7,526 nt of DNA from Sphingomonas sp. S-NIH.Pt15_0812 (GCF_003951315.1 NZ_QLJH01000066.1:1-7526); one strand, 5' to 3'; counted from the first letter of the stretch, positions 1 through 6,449 are shown. Notes: a model not told the origin generated them from the letters alone. Made by a program: numbers and translations.

Positions 1-102
1 ATCGCCAGGGTCGCGGGCGACTGGCCAGCCAGCCGCTGGGACGAACTCATGCCGTGGAACTGGATGCCGCCAGCAGATCGGCCGACCGCGCAAGCTGCCT
101 GA
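1..102 (+). CDS. IS66-family transposase, C-terminal fragment (5' part outside the window)
   Basis: Frame 1 is open from the window edge to TGA at 100-102 and gives 33 residues containing AGDWPASRWDELMPWNW near the start. The pattern hydrophobic/basic-x-DEL-(L/M)-PW-x-W is the hallmark of the short conserved C-terminal domain of IS66 TnpC transposases (the region after the DDE catalytic core). The catalytic residues, the zinc-binding N-terminal part and the accessory tnpA/tnpB genes would lie to the left of the window, so activity cannot be judged. The stop is followed at once by the presumed terminal inverted repeat, the usual arrangement for tnpC. The identification rests on one short motif; position and flanking terminus agree with it. 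Confidence 0.78.
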   Translation: MARVAGDWPASRWDELMPWNWMPPADRPTAQAA

Positions 103-127
103 TCTGCGGTCGTCACACCACGCTTAC
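1..127 (+). mobile_element. Right end of an IS66-family insertion sequence (left part outside the window)
   Basis: The segment contains the C-terminal coding end of an IS66-type transposase followed by about 25 bp of non-coding sequence ending in GCTTAC. Read inward from the end on the minus strand, the terminus is GTAAGCGTGGTGTGACGACC. IS66-family elements are known to begin with GTAA and to make 8-bp target duplications. That places the boundary at 127, and TCTCCAAG (128-135) would be one copy of the duplication. The other end and the other copy lie outside the window, so neither the boundary nor the duplication can be confirmed here. The element sits just past the stop codon of gltX, which it leaves intact. 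Confidence 0.75.
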
Positions 128-135
128 TCTCCAAG
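128..135. repeat. Candidate target-site duplication of the IS66 element (one copy, TCTCCAAG)
   Basis: These are the eight bases directly outside the GCTTAC terminus. IS66-family elements typically duplicate 8 bp on insertion. The partner copy would lie beyond the left end of the element, outside the window, so this assignment is positional only. The duplication lies between the IS end and the gltX stop codon at 148-150. Confidence 0.4.
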
Positions 136-147
136 AGCGACAATGGG

Positions 148-1476
148 TCAACCGGCCGAGCGCAGCCGGGTGATCGTGCGCGCCCGGCCGATCAGTGGCA
201 ACAGCGCCGCCATGTCGGGGCCATGGTCACGGCCGGTCAGCGCGCGGCGGAGCGGCAGGAACAGCGCCTTGCCCTTGCGGCCCGTCGACGCCTTGAGCGC
301 GTTCGTCAGGCCGTGCCAGGGGTCGGCGGACCAGTCGAGGGCCTCGGCCGCCAAGGCCGCCTGGGCGAGGTAATCGGCCTCGTCCGTCCGCGCTGCGGGG
401 GCGATCGGCCCCTCGATCACCTGCCACCAGTCGGCGGCATCCGCGACCCGCTCCAGATTGGGGCGGACCGCGTCCCAGGCGGCGTCGTCCATTCCGGCGG
501 GCAGGCGATCCGCCACCGCGTCGAACGGCAGCTGGTGGACGATCCGCGCGCTGACCTGCGCCACCTCCGCCTCGTCGAACCGCGCCGGGGCGCGGCCGAA
601 CCGCGCGAAGTCGAATCCGTCCAGCAGCGGCGCCATGTCGGCGATCGGCTCGACGGGATCGCTGGTGCCGATCCGGGCGAGAAGCGCGCGCACCGCCTGC
701 GGCTCGATGCCGATATCCCGGAAGTGATCGATGCCGAGCGAACCCAGGCGCTTGGACAATTTGCCCTCGGCACCGGTCAGCAGCGCGGCATGGGCGAAAC
801 GGGGCGGGGTCGCGCCCATCGCCTGGAACATCTGCAATTGCAGCGCGGTGTTGGAGACATGGTCCTCGCCGCGCACGACATGGCTGATGCCCATGTCGAT
901 ATCGTCGATCGCGGAAGGGAGCATGTAGAGCCAGGAACCATCGGCGCGACGCACCACCGGATCGCTCATCGTCGCCGGATCGAAGCTCTGCGCCCCGCGC
1001 ACCAGATCGTCCCAGGCCAGGGGGGTGTCATGGTCGAGGCGGAACCGCCAGTGCGGGCGCACGCCCTCCGCCTCCAGCGCGGCGCGCTCGGCATCGGTCA
1101 GGCGCAGCGCGGCGCGATCATAGACCGGCGGCAGCCCGCGACCGAGCAGCACCTTGCGCTTCAGGTCGAGTTCCTGGGCGCTCTCATAGGCCGGATAGAG
1201 GCGGCCGGCCGCGACCAGATCGTCGAACCGCGCCTGGTAGAGCGCGAATCGCTCCGACTGGCGGACCTCCGCATCGGGCTCCAGCCCCAGCCAGGCGAGA
1301 TCGGCGCGAATCGCCTCGACGAACCGCTCCTCCGACCGTTCGGAATCGGTATCGTCGATGCGCAGCAGGAACCGCCCGCCCGTCTTCCGCGCCCACAGCC
1401 AATTATGCAGCGCGGTGCGGATGTTACCGACATGGAGCCGGCCGGTGGGCGAGGGGGCGAAGCGGGTCGTGGTCAT
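148..1476 (-). CDS. gltX: Glutamyl-tRNA synthetase (GluRS), short zinc-less form
   Basis: This 442-residue cytoplasmic class I aminoacyl-tRNA synthetase attaches glutamate to tRNA. The N-terminal FAPSPTGRLHVGN (residues 6-18) carries the HIGH-type signature as HVGN, and KLSKR (239-243) is the KMSKS-type loop. The GluRS-typical LLRIDDTDSERS (38-48), SAIDDIDMGISHVVRGEDHVSNT (188-210) and the C-terminal helical anticodon-binding domain with TGRKGKALFLPLR (398-410) are all present. The zinc-binding cysteines near residue 98 in E. coli GluRS are missing: the equivalent segment reads YPAYES (94-99), with Y-x-E in place of C-x-C. Many alphaproteobacteria carry two GluRS genes and lack GlnRS, making Gln-tRNA by GatCAB transamidation; this may be one of the pair, and tRNA preference cannot be read by eye. 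The ATG at 1476 has AGAGGG eight bases upstream and gives the expected family N-terminus. It is divergent from prs. Any native terminator after the stop may have been displaced by the IS66 element. Confidence 0.95.
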   Translation of the reverse strand: MTTTRFAPSPTGRLHVGNIRTALHNWLWARKTGGRFLLRIDDTDSERSEERFVEAIRADLAWLGLEPDAEVRQSERFALYQARFDDLVAAGRLYPAYESAQELDLKRKVLLGRGLPPVYDRAALRLTDAERAALEAEGVRPHWRFRLDHDTPLAWDDLVRGAQSFDPATMSDPVVRRADGSWLYMLPSAIDDIDMGISHVVRGEDHVSNTALQLQMFQAMGATPPRFAHAALLTGAEGKLSKRLGSLGIDHFRDIGIEPQAVRALLARIGTSDPVEPIADMAPLLDGFDFARFGRAPARFDEAEVAQVSARIVHQLPFDAVADRLPAGMDDAAWDAVRPNLERVADAADWWQVIEGPIAPAARTDEADYLAQAALAAEALDWSADPWHGLTNALKASTGRKGKALFLPLRRALTGRDHGPDMAALLPLIGRARTITRLRSAG

Positions 1477-1564
1477 CGTACCGTCCCTCTAGGGTGCCGA
1501 TGCCCCTTCCGCTACCCGCCCATGCCGCTTAAGGGCACGCCCAACGGCGCGGGGAGTCATCACC

Positions 1565-2500
1565 ATGAAACTGATTACCGGTAATTCCAACCTGCCGCTC
1601 GCGCGCGCGATCGGCGACTATCTAGAACTGCCGCTGACCGACGCGCTGGTCCGCCGATTCGCCGACGAGGAGATCTTCGTCGAGATCCAGGAGAATGTGC
1701 GCGGCGAGGATGTGTTCGTCATCCAGTCGACCGGCTTCCCCGCCAACGACAATCTGATGGAGCTGCTGATCATCATCGACGCGCTGAAGCGTGCGTCGGC
1801 GCGGCGCATCACGGCGGTGATCCCCTATATGGGCTATGCGCGACAGGACCGGAAGCCGGGGCCGCGCACGCCGATCTCGGCCAAGCTGGTCGCCAACCTG
1901 ATCACCGTCGCCGGCGCGGACCGCGTCCTGTCGGTCGATCTCCATGCCGGGCAGATCCAGGGCTTCTTCGATATCCCGACCGACAATCTCTATGCCGCGC
2001 CGGTCATGTCGGCGGACATCCTGGCGCGGTTCGAGGGCAAGAATCTGATGGTCGTCTCGCCCGACGTGGGCGGCGTGGTCCGGGCGCGCCAGCTCGCCAA
2101 GCGACTCGACAACGCCCCGCTCGCCATCGTCGACAAGCGGCGGGAGCGCGCCGGCGAGTCCGAGGTGATGAACATCATCGGCGATGTCGAGGGCCGGTTC
2201 TGCGTGTTGATCGACGATATCGTCGATTCGGCGGGCACGCTGTGCAACGCGGCGGCCGCCCTGCGCGCGGCGGGGGCGGAGGATGTCGTCGCCTATGTCA
2301 CGCATGGCGTCCTATCGGGCGGTGCGGTGGCGCGAGTCGCGGGCTCGGCGCTGCGCGAACTGGTGATCACCGATTCGATCGGCAATCACGAGTCGATCGG
2401 GTCCACCGACAAGATCCGCCACCTGCCGATCGCGCCGCTGCTGGGCGAGGCGATCAAGCGCATCGCGGACGAGACCAGCGTGTCGAGCCTGTTCGACTGA
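1565..2500 (+). CDS. prs: Ribose-phosphate pyrophosphokinase (PRPP synthetase)
   Basis: This 311-residue cytoplasmic enzyme makes 5-phosphoribosyl 1-diphosphate from ribose 5-phosphate and ATP, feeding purine, pyrimidine, histidine, tryptophan and NAD synthesis. The length fits the class I family (about 310-320). The ATP-site segment YARQDRK is at 91-97, the divalent-cation/PRPP signature [18 protein letters not shown] at 123-140 with catalytic-site His128, the flexible catalytic loop [13 protein letters not shown] with Lys191 and Arg193, and the PRPP-binding loop [13 protein letters not shown] (214-226) with Asp217-Asp218. The loop is a mild variant of the common DDMIDTAGT form. GGGGAG (1551-1556) lies eight bases before the ATG and supports the start. 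The gene is divergent from gltX across 88 bp and convergent with crtZ; the 30-bp palindrome at 2549-2652 is the only plausible 3' structure. I see no frame defect or missing key residue. Confidence 0.97.
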   Translation: MKLITGNSNLPLARAIGDYLELPLTDALVRRFADEEIFVEIQENVRGEDVFVIQSTGFPANDNLMELLIIIDALKRASARRITAVIPYMGYARQDRKPGPRTPISAKLVANLITVAGADRVLSVDLHAGQIQGFFDIPTDNLYAAPVMSADILARFEGKNLMVVSPDVGGVVRARQLAKRLDNAPLAIVDKRRERAGESEVMNIIGDVEGRFCVLIDDIVDSAGTLCNAAAALRAAGAEDVVAYVTHGVLSGGAVARVAGSALRELVITDSIGNHESIGSTDKIRHLPIAPLLGEAIKRIADETSVSSLFD

Positions 2501-2509
2501 TGTCGGGTT

Positions 2510-2525
2510 TGCGCGACGACGCGCA
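2510..2525 (+). other. Short GC hairpin just after prs
   Basis: TGCGCG and CGCGCA form a perfect 6-bp stem with an ACGA loop, ten bases after the prs stop. It is followed by GGAAAACG rather than a T-run, so it is not a canonical intrinsic terminator. It may stabilise the 3' end of prs mRNA or simply reflect GC-rich sequence. Confidence 0.35.
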
Positions 2526-2548
2526 GGAAAACGTTATTTCCCCTTTCT

Positions 2549-2652
2549 GTTCCCCGGCGAAGGCCGGGGCCCAGTTGGGGAACGATGGTGACGACGCGCA
2601 GCGCTTCGTTACGACAGCCTTTCCAACTGGGCCCCGGCCTTCGCCGGGGAAC
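2549..2652. repeat. Perfect 30-bp inverted repeat (intergenic palindromic element) between prs and crtZ
   Basis: The arm at 2549-2578 is the exact reverse complement of 2623-2652 over 30 bases, separated by 44 bases. Each arm is itself a hairpin: CCCCGGC-GAAG-GCCGGGG at 2552-2569 and its complement at 2632-2649. The element can therefore fold either as one long stem or as two 7-bp stem-loops. It fills the gap between two convergent genes, where it could act as a two-way transcription barrier or mRNA 3' protector, although neither side has a proper T-run. One reading frame gives SPAKAGAQL, a peptide I remember from many spurious sphingomonad ORFs, which suggests a dispersed REP-like family. 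That family assignment is from memory and not checked. Confidence 0.9.
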
Positions 2653-2670
2653 GGCCTGTCAGAAATGTGC

Positions 2671-3186
2671 TCAGCTTCGCGTCTTCGCCTCGCCGCGCGG
2701 GCTCCGCACCCCGGCGCGCTGGCGGCGCTTCAGTTCCGCCTTCAACCCCGCCGGATCGGGCGCGACCAGGAAGCCGAAGCTGACATTGCCCTCCCGCGTC
2801 TCGACCACATGGTGGAGCCGGTGCGCCTGGACGATGCGCTTCATATAGCGTGATCTGGGCAGATAGCGGGTCGGGATACGCTGGTGCACGATCACGTCGT
2901 GGAAGCCGAAATAGATCGCGCCGTAGGCAGCGACGCCCGCCCCCATCCAGACCAGCCCCGGCCACCAGCCCAGCTGCATCGCGCCGAAGATCATCACGAA
3001 CGACGGCACCGCGAAGATCACGGCATAGAGGTCGTTCCATTCCCAATGCCCGGCGCGCGCGCGATGATGGCTGGCATGCAGGAACCAGCCGGGTCCATGC
3101 ATCACCCAGCGATGCATCGCATAGGCGAAACCCTCCATGCCGATCACGGTCAGGAGGAAGAGGGCGATGCCGATCGGCCAGCTCAT
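2671..3186 (-). CDS. crtZ: Beta-carotene 3-hydroxylase, membrane di-iron type
   Basis: This 171-residue enzyme hydroxylates the beta-ionone rings of beta-carotene to give beta-cryptoxanthin and zeaxanthin, using O2 at a histidine-bound di-iron centre in the inner membrane. All four family histidine boxes are visible: HRWVMH (25-30), HASHH (37-41), HDVIVH (96-101) and HRLHH (122-126), followed by the typical NVSFGFL (134-140). Hydrophobic segments lie at about 4-24, 53-71 and 76-95. The basic tail after residue 148 is probably cytoplasmic. An upstream in-frame ATG at 3300 would add 38 hydrophilic, arginine-rich residues unlike the family; the ATG at 3186 opens directly into the first membrane segment, so I chose it. 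A GGAA lies six bases upstream. The gene stands alone, with no other crt gene in the window. In sphingomonads CrtZ feeds zeaxanthin and nostoxanthin synthesis. A general fatty-acid-hydroxylase family label would also match, but the box spacing and length favour CrtZ. Confidence 0.92.
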   Translation of the reverse strand: MSWPIGIALFLLTVIGMEGFAYAMHRWVMHGPGWFLHASHHRARAGHWEWNDLYAVIFAVPSFVMIFGAMQLGWWPGLVWMGAGVAAYGAIYFGFHDVIVHQRIPTRYLPRSRYMKRIVQAHRLHHVVETREGNVSFGFLVAPDPAGLKAELKRRQRAGVRSPRGEAKTRS

Positions 3187-3196
3187 GTGATTTCCA

Positions 3197-3222
3197 TATA
3201 TAATGCGATGCGTTTGCAACAA
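3197..3222 (-). promoter_or_regulatory. Candidate crtZ promoter, nearly leaderless
   Basis: Reading on the minus strand, TTGTTG (3222-3217) is followed 14 bases later by TATATA (3202-3197), or 16 bases later by TATATG, in an otherwise GC-rich region. The -10-like element ends only ten bases before the crtZ ATG, so a start six to eight bases downstream would leave a leader of about 2-5 nucleotides. The plus strand of the same AT patch reads TATAAT at 3199-3204, but I see no matching -35 for sucC. The spacer of 14 is short, so this is a tentative call. Confidence 0.35.
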
Positions 3223-3225
3223 GAC

Positions 3226-3266
3226 TTGGGCGACGATGCGCGGACGGGGTAGATTTGCCCGTCCGC
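3226..3266 (+). promoter_or_regulatory. Candidate sucC promoter with a 9-bp dyad around the -10 site
   Basis: GCGGACGGG (3240-3248) and CCCGTCCGC (3258-3266) form a perfect 9-bp inverted repeat with a 9-base spacer, 54 bp upstream of the sucC ATG. The spacer contains TAGATT (3250-3255, four of six matches to TATAAT), with TTGGGC 18 bases upstream (3226-3231). Seen this way, the dyad would be an operator flanking the -10 hexamer. If transcription begins further upstream, for example near TATAAT at 3199-3204, the same bases would form a hairpin in the mRNA leader. The dyad is certain; its role is inferred. Confidence 0.4.
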
Positions 3267-3320
3267 ATGTGCGAAGGGCCGCCTGTCCTACCCGTAGCAT
3301 AGCATAAGGCGAGGCGGCCC

Positions 3321-4520
3321 ATGAACATTCACGAATATCAGGCGAAGGAATTGCTGGCGAAGTTCGGCGTTCCCGTCCCCGCGGGTTACGCCGCGCTCAG
3401 CGTCGACGAAGCGGTCGAGGCGGCGGGCAAGCTCCCCGGGCCGCTCTATGTCGTCAAGGCGCAGATCCACGCGGGCGGCCGCGGCAAGGGCAAGTTCAAG
3501 GAACTGGCCCCCGAGGCGAAGGGCGGCGTCCGCCTGGCCAAGACGGCCGAGGAGGTGCGCGCCCACGCCACCGAGATGCTCGGCAACACGCTGGTGACGA
3601 TCCAGACCGGCGACGCCGGCAAGCAGGTCAACCGCCTGTACGTCACCGACGGCGTCGACATCGCCAAGGAATTCTACTTGGCGCTGCTCGTCAACCGCGC
3701 GACCGGCCGTGTCTCCATGGTCGCCTCGACCGAGGGCGGCATGGACATCGAGACCGTGGCGCACGACACGCCCGAGAAGATCCACTCGATCGACATCGAC
3801 ACCGCGACCGGCTTCATGCCGCATCACGGCCGCGCCGTCGCCGCCGCGCTGGAGCTGACCGGCGACCTCGCCAAGCAGGCCGCCAATGTCGCGTCGAAGC
3901 TCTACGCCGCGTTCCTCGGCACGGATGCCGAGCAGATCGAGATCAACCCGCTCGCCGTCACCGAGGACGGCAAGCTGATGGTGCTCGACGCCAAGGTCGG
4001 CTTCGACGGCAACGCCATGTTCCGTCACAAGGACCTGATGGAACTGCGCGACACCACCGAAGAAGACGCGATGGAGCTGGAGGCGTCGAAGTACGACCTG
4101 GCCTATATCAAGCTCGACGGCGACATCGGCTGCATGGTCAACGGCGCGGGTCTCGCCATGGCGACGATGGACATCATCAAGCTGAATGGCATGTTCCCGG
4201 CCAACTTCCTCGACGTCGGTGGCGGCGCGAACAAGGAGAAGGTCACCGCCGCGTTCAAGATCATCCTGAGCGATCCGGCGGTGAAGGGCATCCTGGTCAA
4301 CATCTTCGGCGGCATCATGCGCTGCGACATCATCGCCGAGGGCATCGTCGCGGCCGCCAAGGAAGTGAACCTGTCGGTGCCGCTGGTCGTCCGCCTGGAG
4401 GGCACCAACGTGCAGGCCGGCAAGGACATCCTGGCCAATTCGGGCCTGGCGATCGTCCCCGCCAACGACCTGGGCGACGCCGCCCAGAAGATCGTGGCCG
4501 AGGTGAAGAAGGTCGCCTGA
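3321..4520 (+). CDS. sucC: Succinyl-CoA synthetase (succinate-CoA ligase, ADP-forming) beta subunit
   Basis: The 399-residue beta subunit of the TCA-cycle enzyme that converts succinyl-CoA, ADP (or GDP) and phosphate to succinate, CoA and ATP (or GTP); it binds the nucleotide and succinate. The N-terminal ATP-grasp domain opens with [12 protein letters not shown] and contains Lys46 and the HAGGRGKG loop (50-57). The Mg2+ ligands correspond to Asn209 in EINPL and Asp223 in [11 protein letters not shown]. The C-terminal CoA-ligase domain has [15 protein letters not shown] and the GGIMRCD loop (330-336), which contacts the active-site phosphohistidine of the alpha subunit. GAGG (3311-3314) sits six bases before the ATG. 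The partner sucD, usually the next gene, is absent: a strong terminator follows 23 bases after the stop. I recall sucC and sucD being separated in sphingomonads, so this is probably a lineage arrangement rather than a loss. All expected motifs are present. Confidence 0.97.
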   Translation: MNIHEYQAKELLAKFGVPVPAGYAALSVDEAVEAAGKLPGPLYVVKAQIHAGGRGKGKFKELAPEAKGGVRLAKTAEEVRAHATEMLGNTLVTIQTGDAGKQVNRLYVTDGVDIAKEFYLALLVNRATGRVSMVASTEGGMDIETVAHDTPEKIHSIDIDTATGFMPHHGRAVAAALELTGDLAKQAANVASKLYAAFLGTDAEQIEINPLAVTEDGKLMVLDAKVGFDGNAMFRHKDLMELRDTTEEDAMELEASKYDLAYIKLDGDIGCMVNGAGLAMATMDIIKLNGMFPANFLDVGGGANKEKVTAAFKIILSDPAVKGILVNIFGGIMRCDIIAEGIVAAAKEVNLSVPLVVRLEGTNVQAGKDILANSGLAIVPANDLGDAAQKIVAEVKKVA

Positions 4521-4543
4521 TTCGGCGGGCTTCGGCCATGTGG

Positions 4544-4578
4544 AAAGGGGCCCGGGCGGAAACGTCTGGGCCCTTTTT
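4544..4578 (+). terminator. Strong intrinsic terminator of sucC
   Basis: The 15-base arms at 4544-4558 and 4563-4577 pair fully, with three G-U wobbles, around a GAAA tetraloop (4559-4562). The 3' side runs into TTTTT (4574-4578). It starts 23 bases after the sucC stop codon. The A-rich foot and T-run make it a textbook Rho-independent terminator, so sucC is most likely transcribed alone and etfBA needs its own promoter. Because the 5' foot is AAA, reverse-strand activity would be weaker. Confidence 0.92.
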
Positions 4579-4642
4579 CGTTGAGGGTGCGACGGCGGAG
4601 GCATTTGCCGCTACGGCAACGGCGCTTCGCCATACCGGACTT

Positions 4643-4661
4643 GCGAAAACCACGCGAAACC
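4643..4661 (+). promoter_or_regulatory. Direct repeats spaced one helical turn apart upstream of etfB
   Basis: GCGAAAACC (4643-4651) and GCGAAACC (4654-4661) begin 11 bp apart, so both copies would face the same side of the helix. They lie about 50-70 bp before the etfB ATG in the 190-bp gap after sucC. A possible -10 (TAAAAT, 4688-4693) lies about 26 bp further on, with no good -35. This would suit an activator or repressor site for the etf operon, but no regulator can be named and chance is possible. Confidence 0.25.
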
Positions 4662-4711
4662 GCCACATCATGGGCAATGTCGCCCTGTAAAATTAGTGAG
4701 AGGGAAGCTCG

Positions 4712-5461
4712 ATGAAGGTCTTGGTGCCGGTCAAGCGGGTGCTTGACTATAATGTGAAGCCGCGCGTGAAGGCGGACGGCACGGGCGTCGATCTCGCCAA
4801 CGTCAAGATGAGCATGAACCCGTTCGACGAGATCGCCGTGGAAGAGGCGATCCGCCTGAAGGATCGCGCCGGCGTGACCGAGATCGTGGTCGTGTCGATC
4901 GGCGAGCCCAAGGCGCAGGAGACGATCCGCACCGCGCTGGCGATGGGCGCCGATCGCGGCATCCTGGTCACCGCCGAGACGCGCGTCGAGCCGCTGGGCG
5001 TCGCCAAGATCCTGGCGAAGATCGTCGAGGAGGAGCAGCCGCAGCTCGTCATCCTGGGCAAGCAGGCGATCGACGACGACAACAACCAGACCGGCCAGAT
5101 GCTGGCCGGCCTGCTCGGCTGGGCGCAGGGCACCTTCGCCTCCAAGATCGAGATCGCTGGCGACACCGCGACGGTCACGCGCGAGGTCGATGGCGGGCTG
5201 GAGACGGATGCGCTCAAGCTGCCGGCGATCGTCACCACCGACCTTCGCCTCAACGAGCCGCGCTACGCGTCGCTGCCCAACATCATGAAGGCCAAGTCCA
5301 AGCCCTTGGCGCAGAAGACGGCGGCCGATTACGGCGTCGACGTGACCCCGCGCATCACGACGCTGAAGGTCGCCGAGCCGAACAAGCGCTCGGCCGGCGT
5401 GAAGGTCGCCGATGTCGACGAACTGGTGATGAAGCTCAAGGCGATGGGAGTGGCGAAGTGA
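4712..5461 (+). CDS. etfB: Electron transfer flavoprotein beta subunit
   Basis: This 249-residue subunit pairs with EtfA to form soluble ETF, which accepts electrons from acyl-CoA and related dehydrogenases and passes them to ETF:ubiquinone oxidoreductase. It carries the N-terminal [16 protein letters not shown] typical of the housekeeping (group I) form. The AMP-binding segment [15 protein letters not shown] is at 116-130, the PROSITE-type beta signature [20 protein letters not shown] at 157-176, and the dehydrogenase recognition loop [18 protein letters not shown] at 178-195. This loop matches the mitochondrial protein closely, as expected for an alphaproteobacterial sequence. The length is standard. 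AGAGGGA lies just upstream of the ATG. It overlaps etfA by 4 bp (GTGA), implying translational coupling and equal subunit output. It is separated from sucC by a terminator, so it probably has its own promoter. Confidence 0.97.
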   Translation: MKVLVPVKRVLDYNVKPRVKADGTGVDLANVKMSMNPFDEIAVEEAIRLKDRAGVTEIVVVSIGEPKAQETIRTALAMGADRGILVTAETRVEPLGVAKILAKIVEEEQPQLVILGKQAIDDDNNQTGQMLAGLLGWAQGTFASKIEIAGDTATVTREVDGGLETDALKLPAIVTTDLRLNEPRYASLPNIMKAKSKPLAQKTAADYGVDVTPRITTLKVAEPNKRSAGVKVADVDELVMKLKAMGVAK

Positions 5462-6387
5462 AGACGCTGGTCTGGGTCGAGCATGACGGTTCGGCCGTCA
5501 AGGATGCCACGCTTGCCGCGGTGACCGCCGCGTCGAAGCTGGGCGAGGTGCATCTGCTGGTCGCCGGGCAGGGCGTCGACGGCGTCGCGCAGGCGGCGGC
5601 GAAGATCGCCGGCGTCGGCAAGGTCCATGTCGCCGATGACGCCGCCTATGCCCATGCGCTGGCGGAGAATGTCGCGCCGCTGGTGGTGGAGCTGATGGGC
5701 CATCACGACGCCTTCATCGCCGCCGCGACCACCACCGGCAAGAACATCGCGCCGCGCGTCGCCGCGCTGCTCGACGTGATGCAGGTGTCGGAAGTGCTGT
5801 CGGTCGAGGGGCCGGACACGTTCACGCGGCCGATCTATGCCGGCAACGCGATCGCGACCGTCCAGTCGGCGGATGCGAAGAAGGTGCTGACGATCCGCGG
5901 CACCGCCTTCGACAAGGCGGCGGCCGAGGGTGGTTCGGGCGTGGTCGAGCCGGTCGCCTCCAAGGGCGAGCAGGGCCTGTCCAGCTATGTGGGATCGGAG
6001 ATCGCGGCCAATGCCCGGCCGGAACTGACCAGCGCCAAGATCATCGTTTCGGGCGGTCGCGCGCTGGGTTCGGAAGAGCAGTTCCATGCGCTGATCGATC
6101 CGCTGGCGGACAAGTTGGGCGCCGGCGTCGGCGCCAGCCGCGCGGCGGTCGATGCGGGCTATGCGCCCAACGACTATCAGGTCGGCCAGACCGGCAAGAT
6201 CGTCGCGCCCGAAGTCTATGTCGCGGTCGGCATCTCGGGCGCGATCCAGCATCTGGCGGGCATGAAGGATTCCAAGACGATCATCGCGATCAACAAGGAT
6301 GACGATGCGCCGATCTTCCAGGTCGCGGACCTGGGCCTGGTCGGCGACCTGTTCAAGGTCGTGCCGGAGCTGACCGAGAAGCTGTAG
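5458..6387 (+). CDS. etfA: Electron transfer flavoprotein alpha subunit (FAD-binding), GTG start
   Basis: This 309-residue subunit carries the FAD of the ETF heterodimer. The C-terminal FAD domain is complete: SGGR with Arg201, [15 protein letters not shown] (225-239) with Ser227-Arg228, [12 protein letters not shown] (241-252), and the PROSITE ETF-alpha signature [16 protein letters not shown] with His265, leading into [15 protein letters not shown]. The N-terminal half (about 1-185) forms the interface domain, starting [11 protein letters not shown]. The start codon is GTG at 5458, inside the etfB stop (GTGA). GGGAG (5446-5450) seven bases upstream supports it, and the encoded N-terminus aligns with the family. 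The residues match the mitochondrial ETF-alpha type rather than the bifurcating or FixB type. A terminator begins five bases after the stop, closing the operon. Confidence 0.97.
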   Translation: MKTLVWVEHDGSAVKDATLAAVTAASKLGEVHLLVAGQGVDGVAQAAAKIAGVGKVHVADDAAYAHALAENVAPLVVELMGHHDAFIAAATTTGKNIAPRVAALLDVMQVSEVLSVEGPDTFTRPIYAGNAIATVQSADAKKVLTIRGTAFDKAAAEGGSGVVEPVASKGEQGLSSYVGSEIAANARPELTSAKIIVSGGRALGSEEQFHALIDPLADKLGAGVGASRAAVDAGYAPNDYQVGQTGKIVAPEVYVAVGISGAIQHLAGMKDSKTIIAINKDDDAPIFQVADLGLVGDLFKVVPELTEKL

Positions 6388-6392
6388 GCGGC

Positions 6393-6429
6393 AAGGGGCC
6401 AGCCGGCGTCCGACGCAGGCTGGCCCTTT
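6393..6429 (+). terminator. Intrinsic terminator of the etfBA operon
   Basis: AAGGGGCCAGCC (6393-6404) pairs with GGCTGGCCCTTT (6418-6429) over 12 bp with one G-U. The loop can extend the stem through GCGT/ACGC. The T-run is short (TTT then CC), so it is weaker in form than the sucC terminator, but the plan is the same: A-foot, GGGGCC core, GGCCC-TTT. It lies 20 bp from the stop of the convergent dioxygenase gene and could partly serve the opposite strand too, where the tail reads CCCCTTG. Confidence 0.8.
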
Positions 6430-6449
6430 CCGCTATGCTTTAGTGCCGG

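Noticed and set aside
1485..1494. CCCTCTAGGG as an operator between gltX and prs
   Set aside because: Four-base arms are too short to distinguish from chance, and the left part overlaps the gltX ribosome-binding site, which explains the sequence.
223..1584. A 453-codon plus-strand open frame lying opposite gltX
   Set aside because: It is the antisense shadow of a well-supported gltX. The translation is rich in Arg, Gly, His and Gln with no recognisable domain, a usual by-product of GC-rich coding strands, and it runs across the divergent promoter region into the start of prs.
2549..2652. The palindrome as a CRISPR repeat or attachment site
   Set aside because: There are only two copies in opposite orientation, no spacers, no integrase gene and no tRNA next to it.
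3187..3300. A longer crtZ start at 3300, adding 38 residues
   Set aside because: The extension is Arg-rich and lacks similarity to CrtZ N-termini as I know them; it would cover the AT-rich promoter patch and the dyad. The ATG at 3186 starts right at the first membrane helix.
2609..3328. A 239-codon minus-strand frame overlapping crtZ that ends in SPAKAGAQL
   Set aside because: The crtZ frame has all four histidine boxes; this alternative is out of frame with them, and its last part is the translated palindromic repeat.
3288..4604. A 438-codon minus-strand open frame opposite sucC
   Set aside because: It is antisense to a complete sucC with all motifs, spans its terminator, and encodes a low-complexity Asp/His/Arg/Gly-rich product without family features.
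4605..4619. TTGCCG-CTA-CGGCAA hairpin downstream of the sucC terminator
   Set aside because: It is a 6-bp stem with a 3-base loop and no T-run, and the strong terminator just upstream already accounts for the 3' end.
5329..6252. A 307-codon minus-strand open frame opposite etfA and the end of etfB
   Set aside because: It is a shadow of etfBA: skewed composition, no domain, and it covers the well-supported etfB/etfA overlap.
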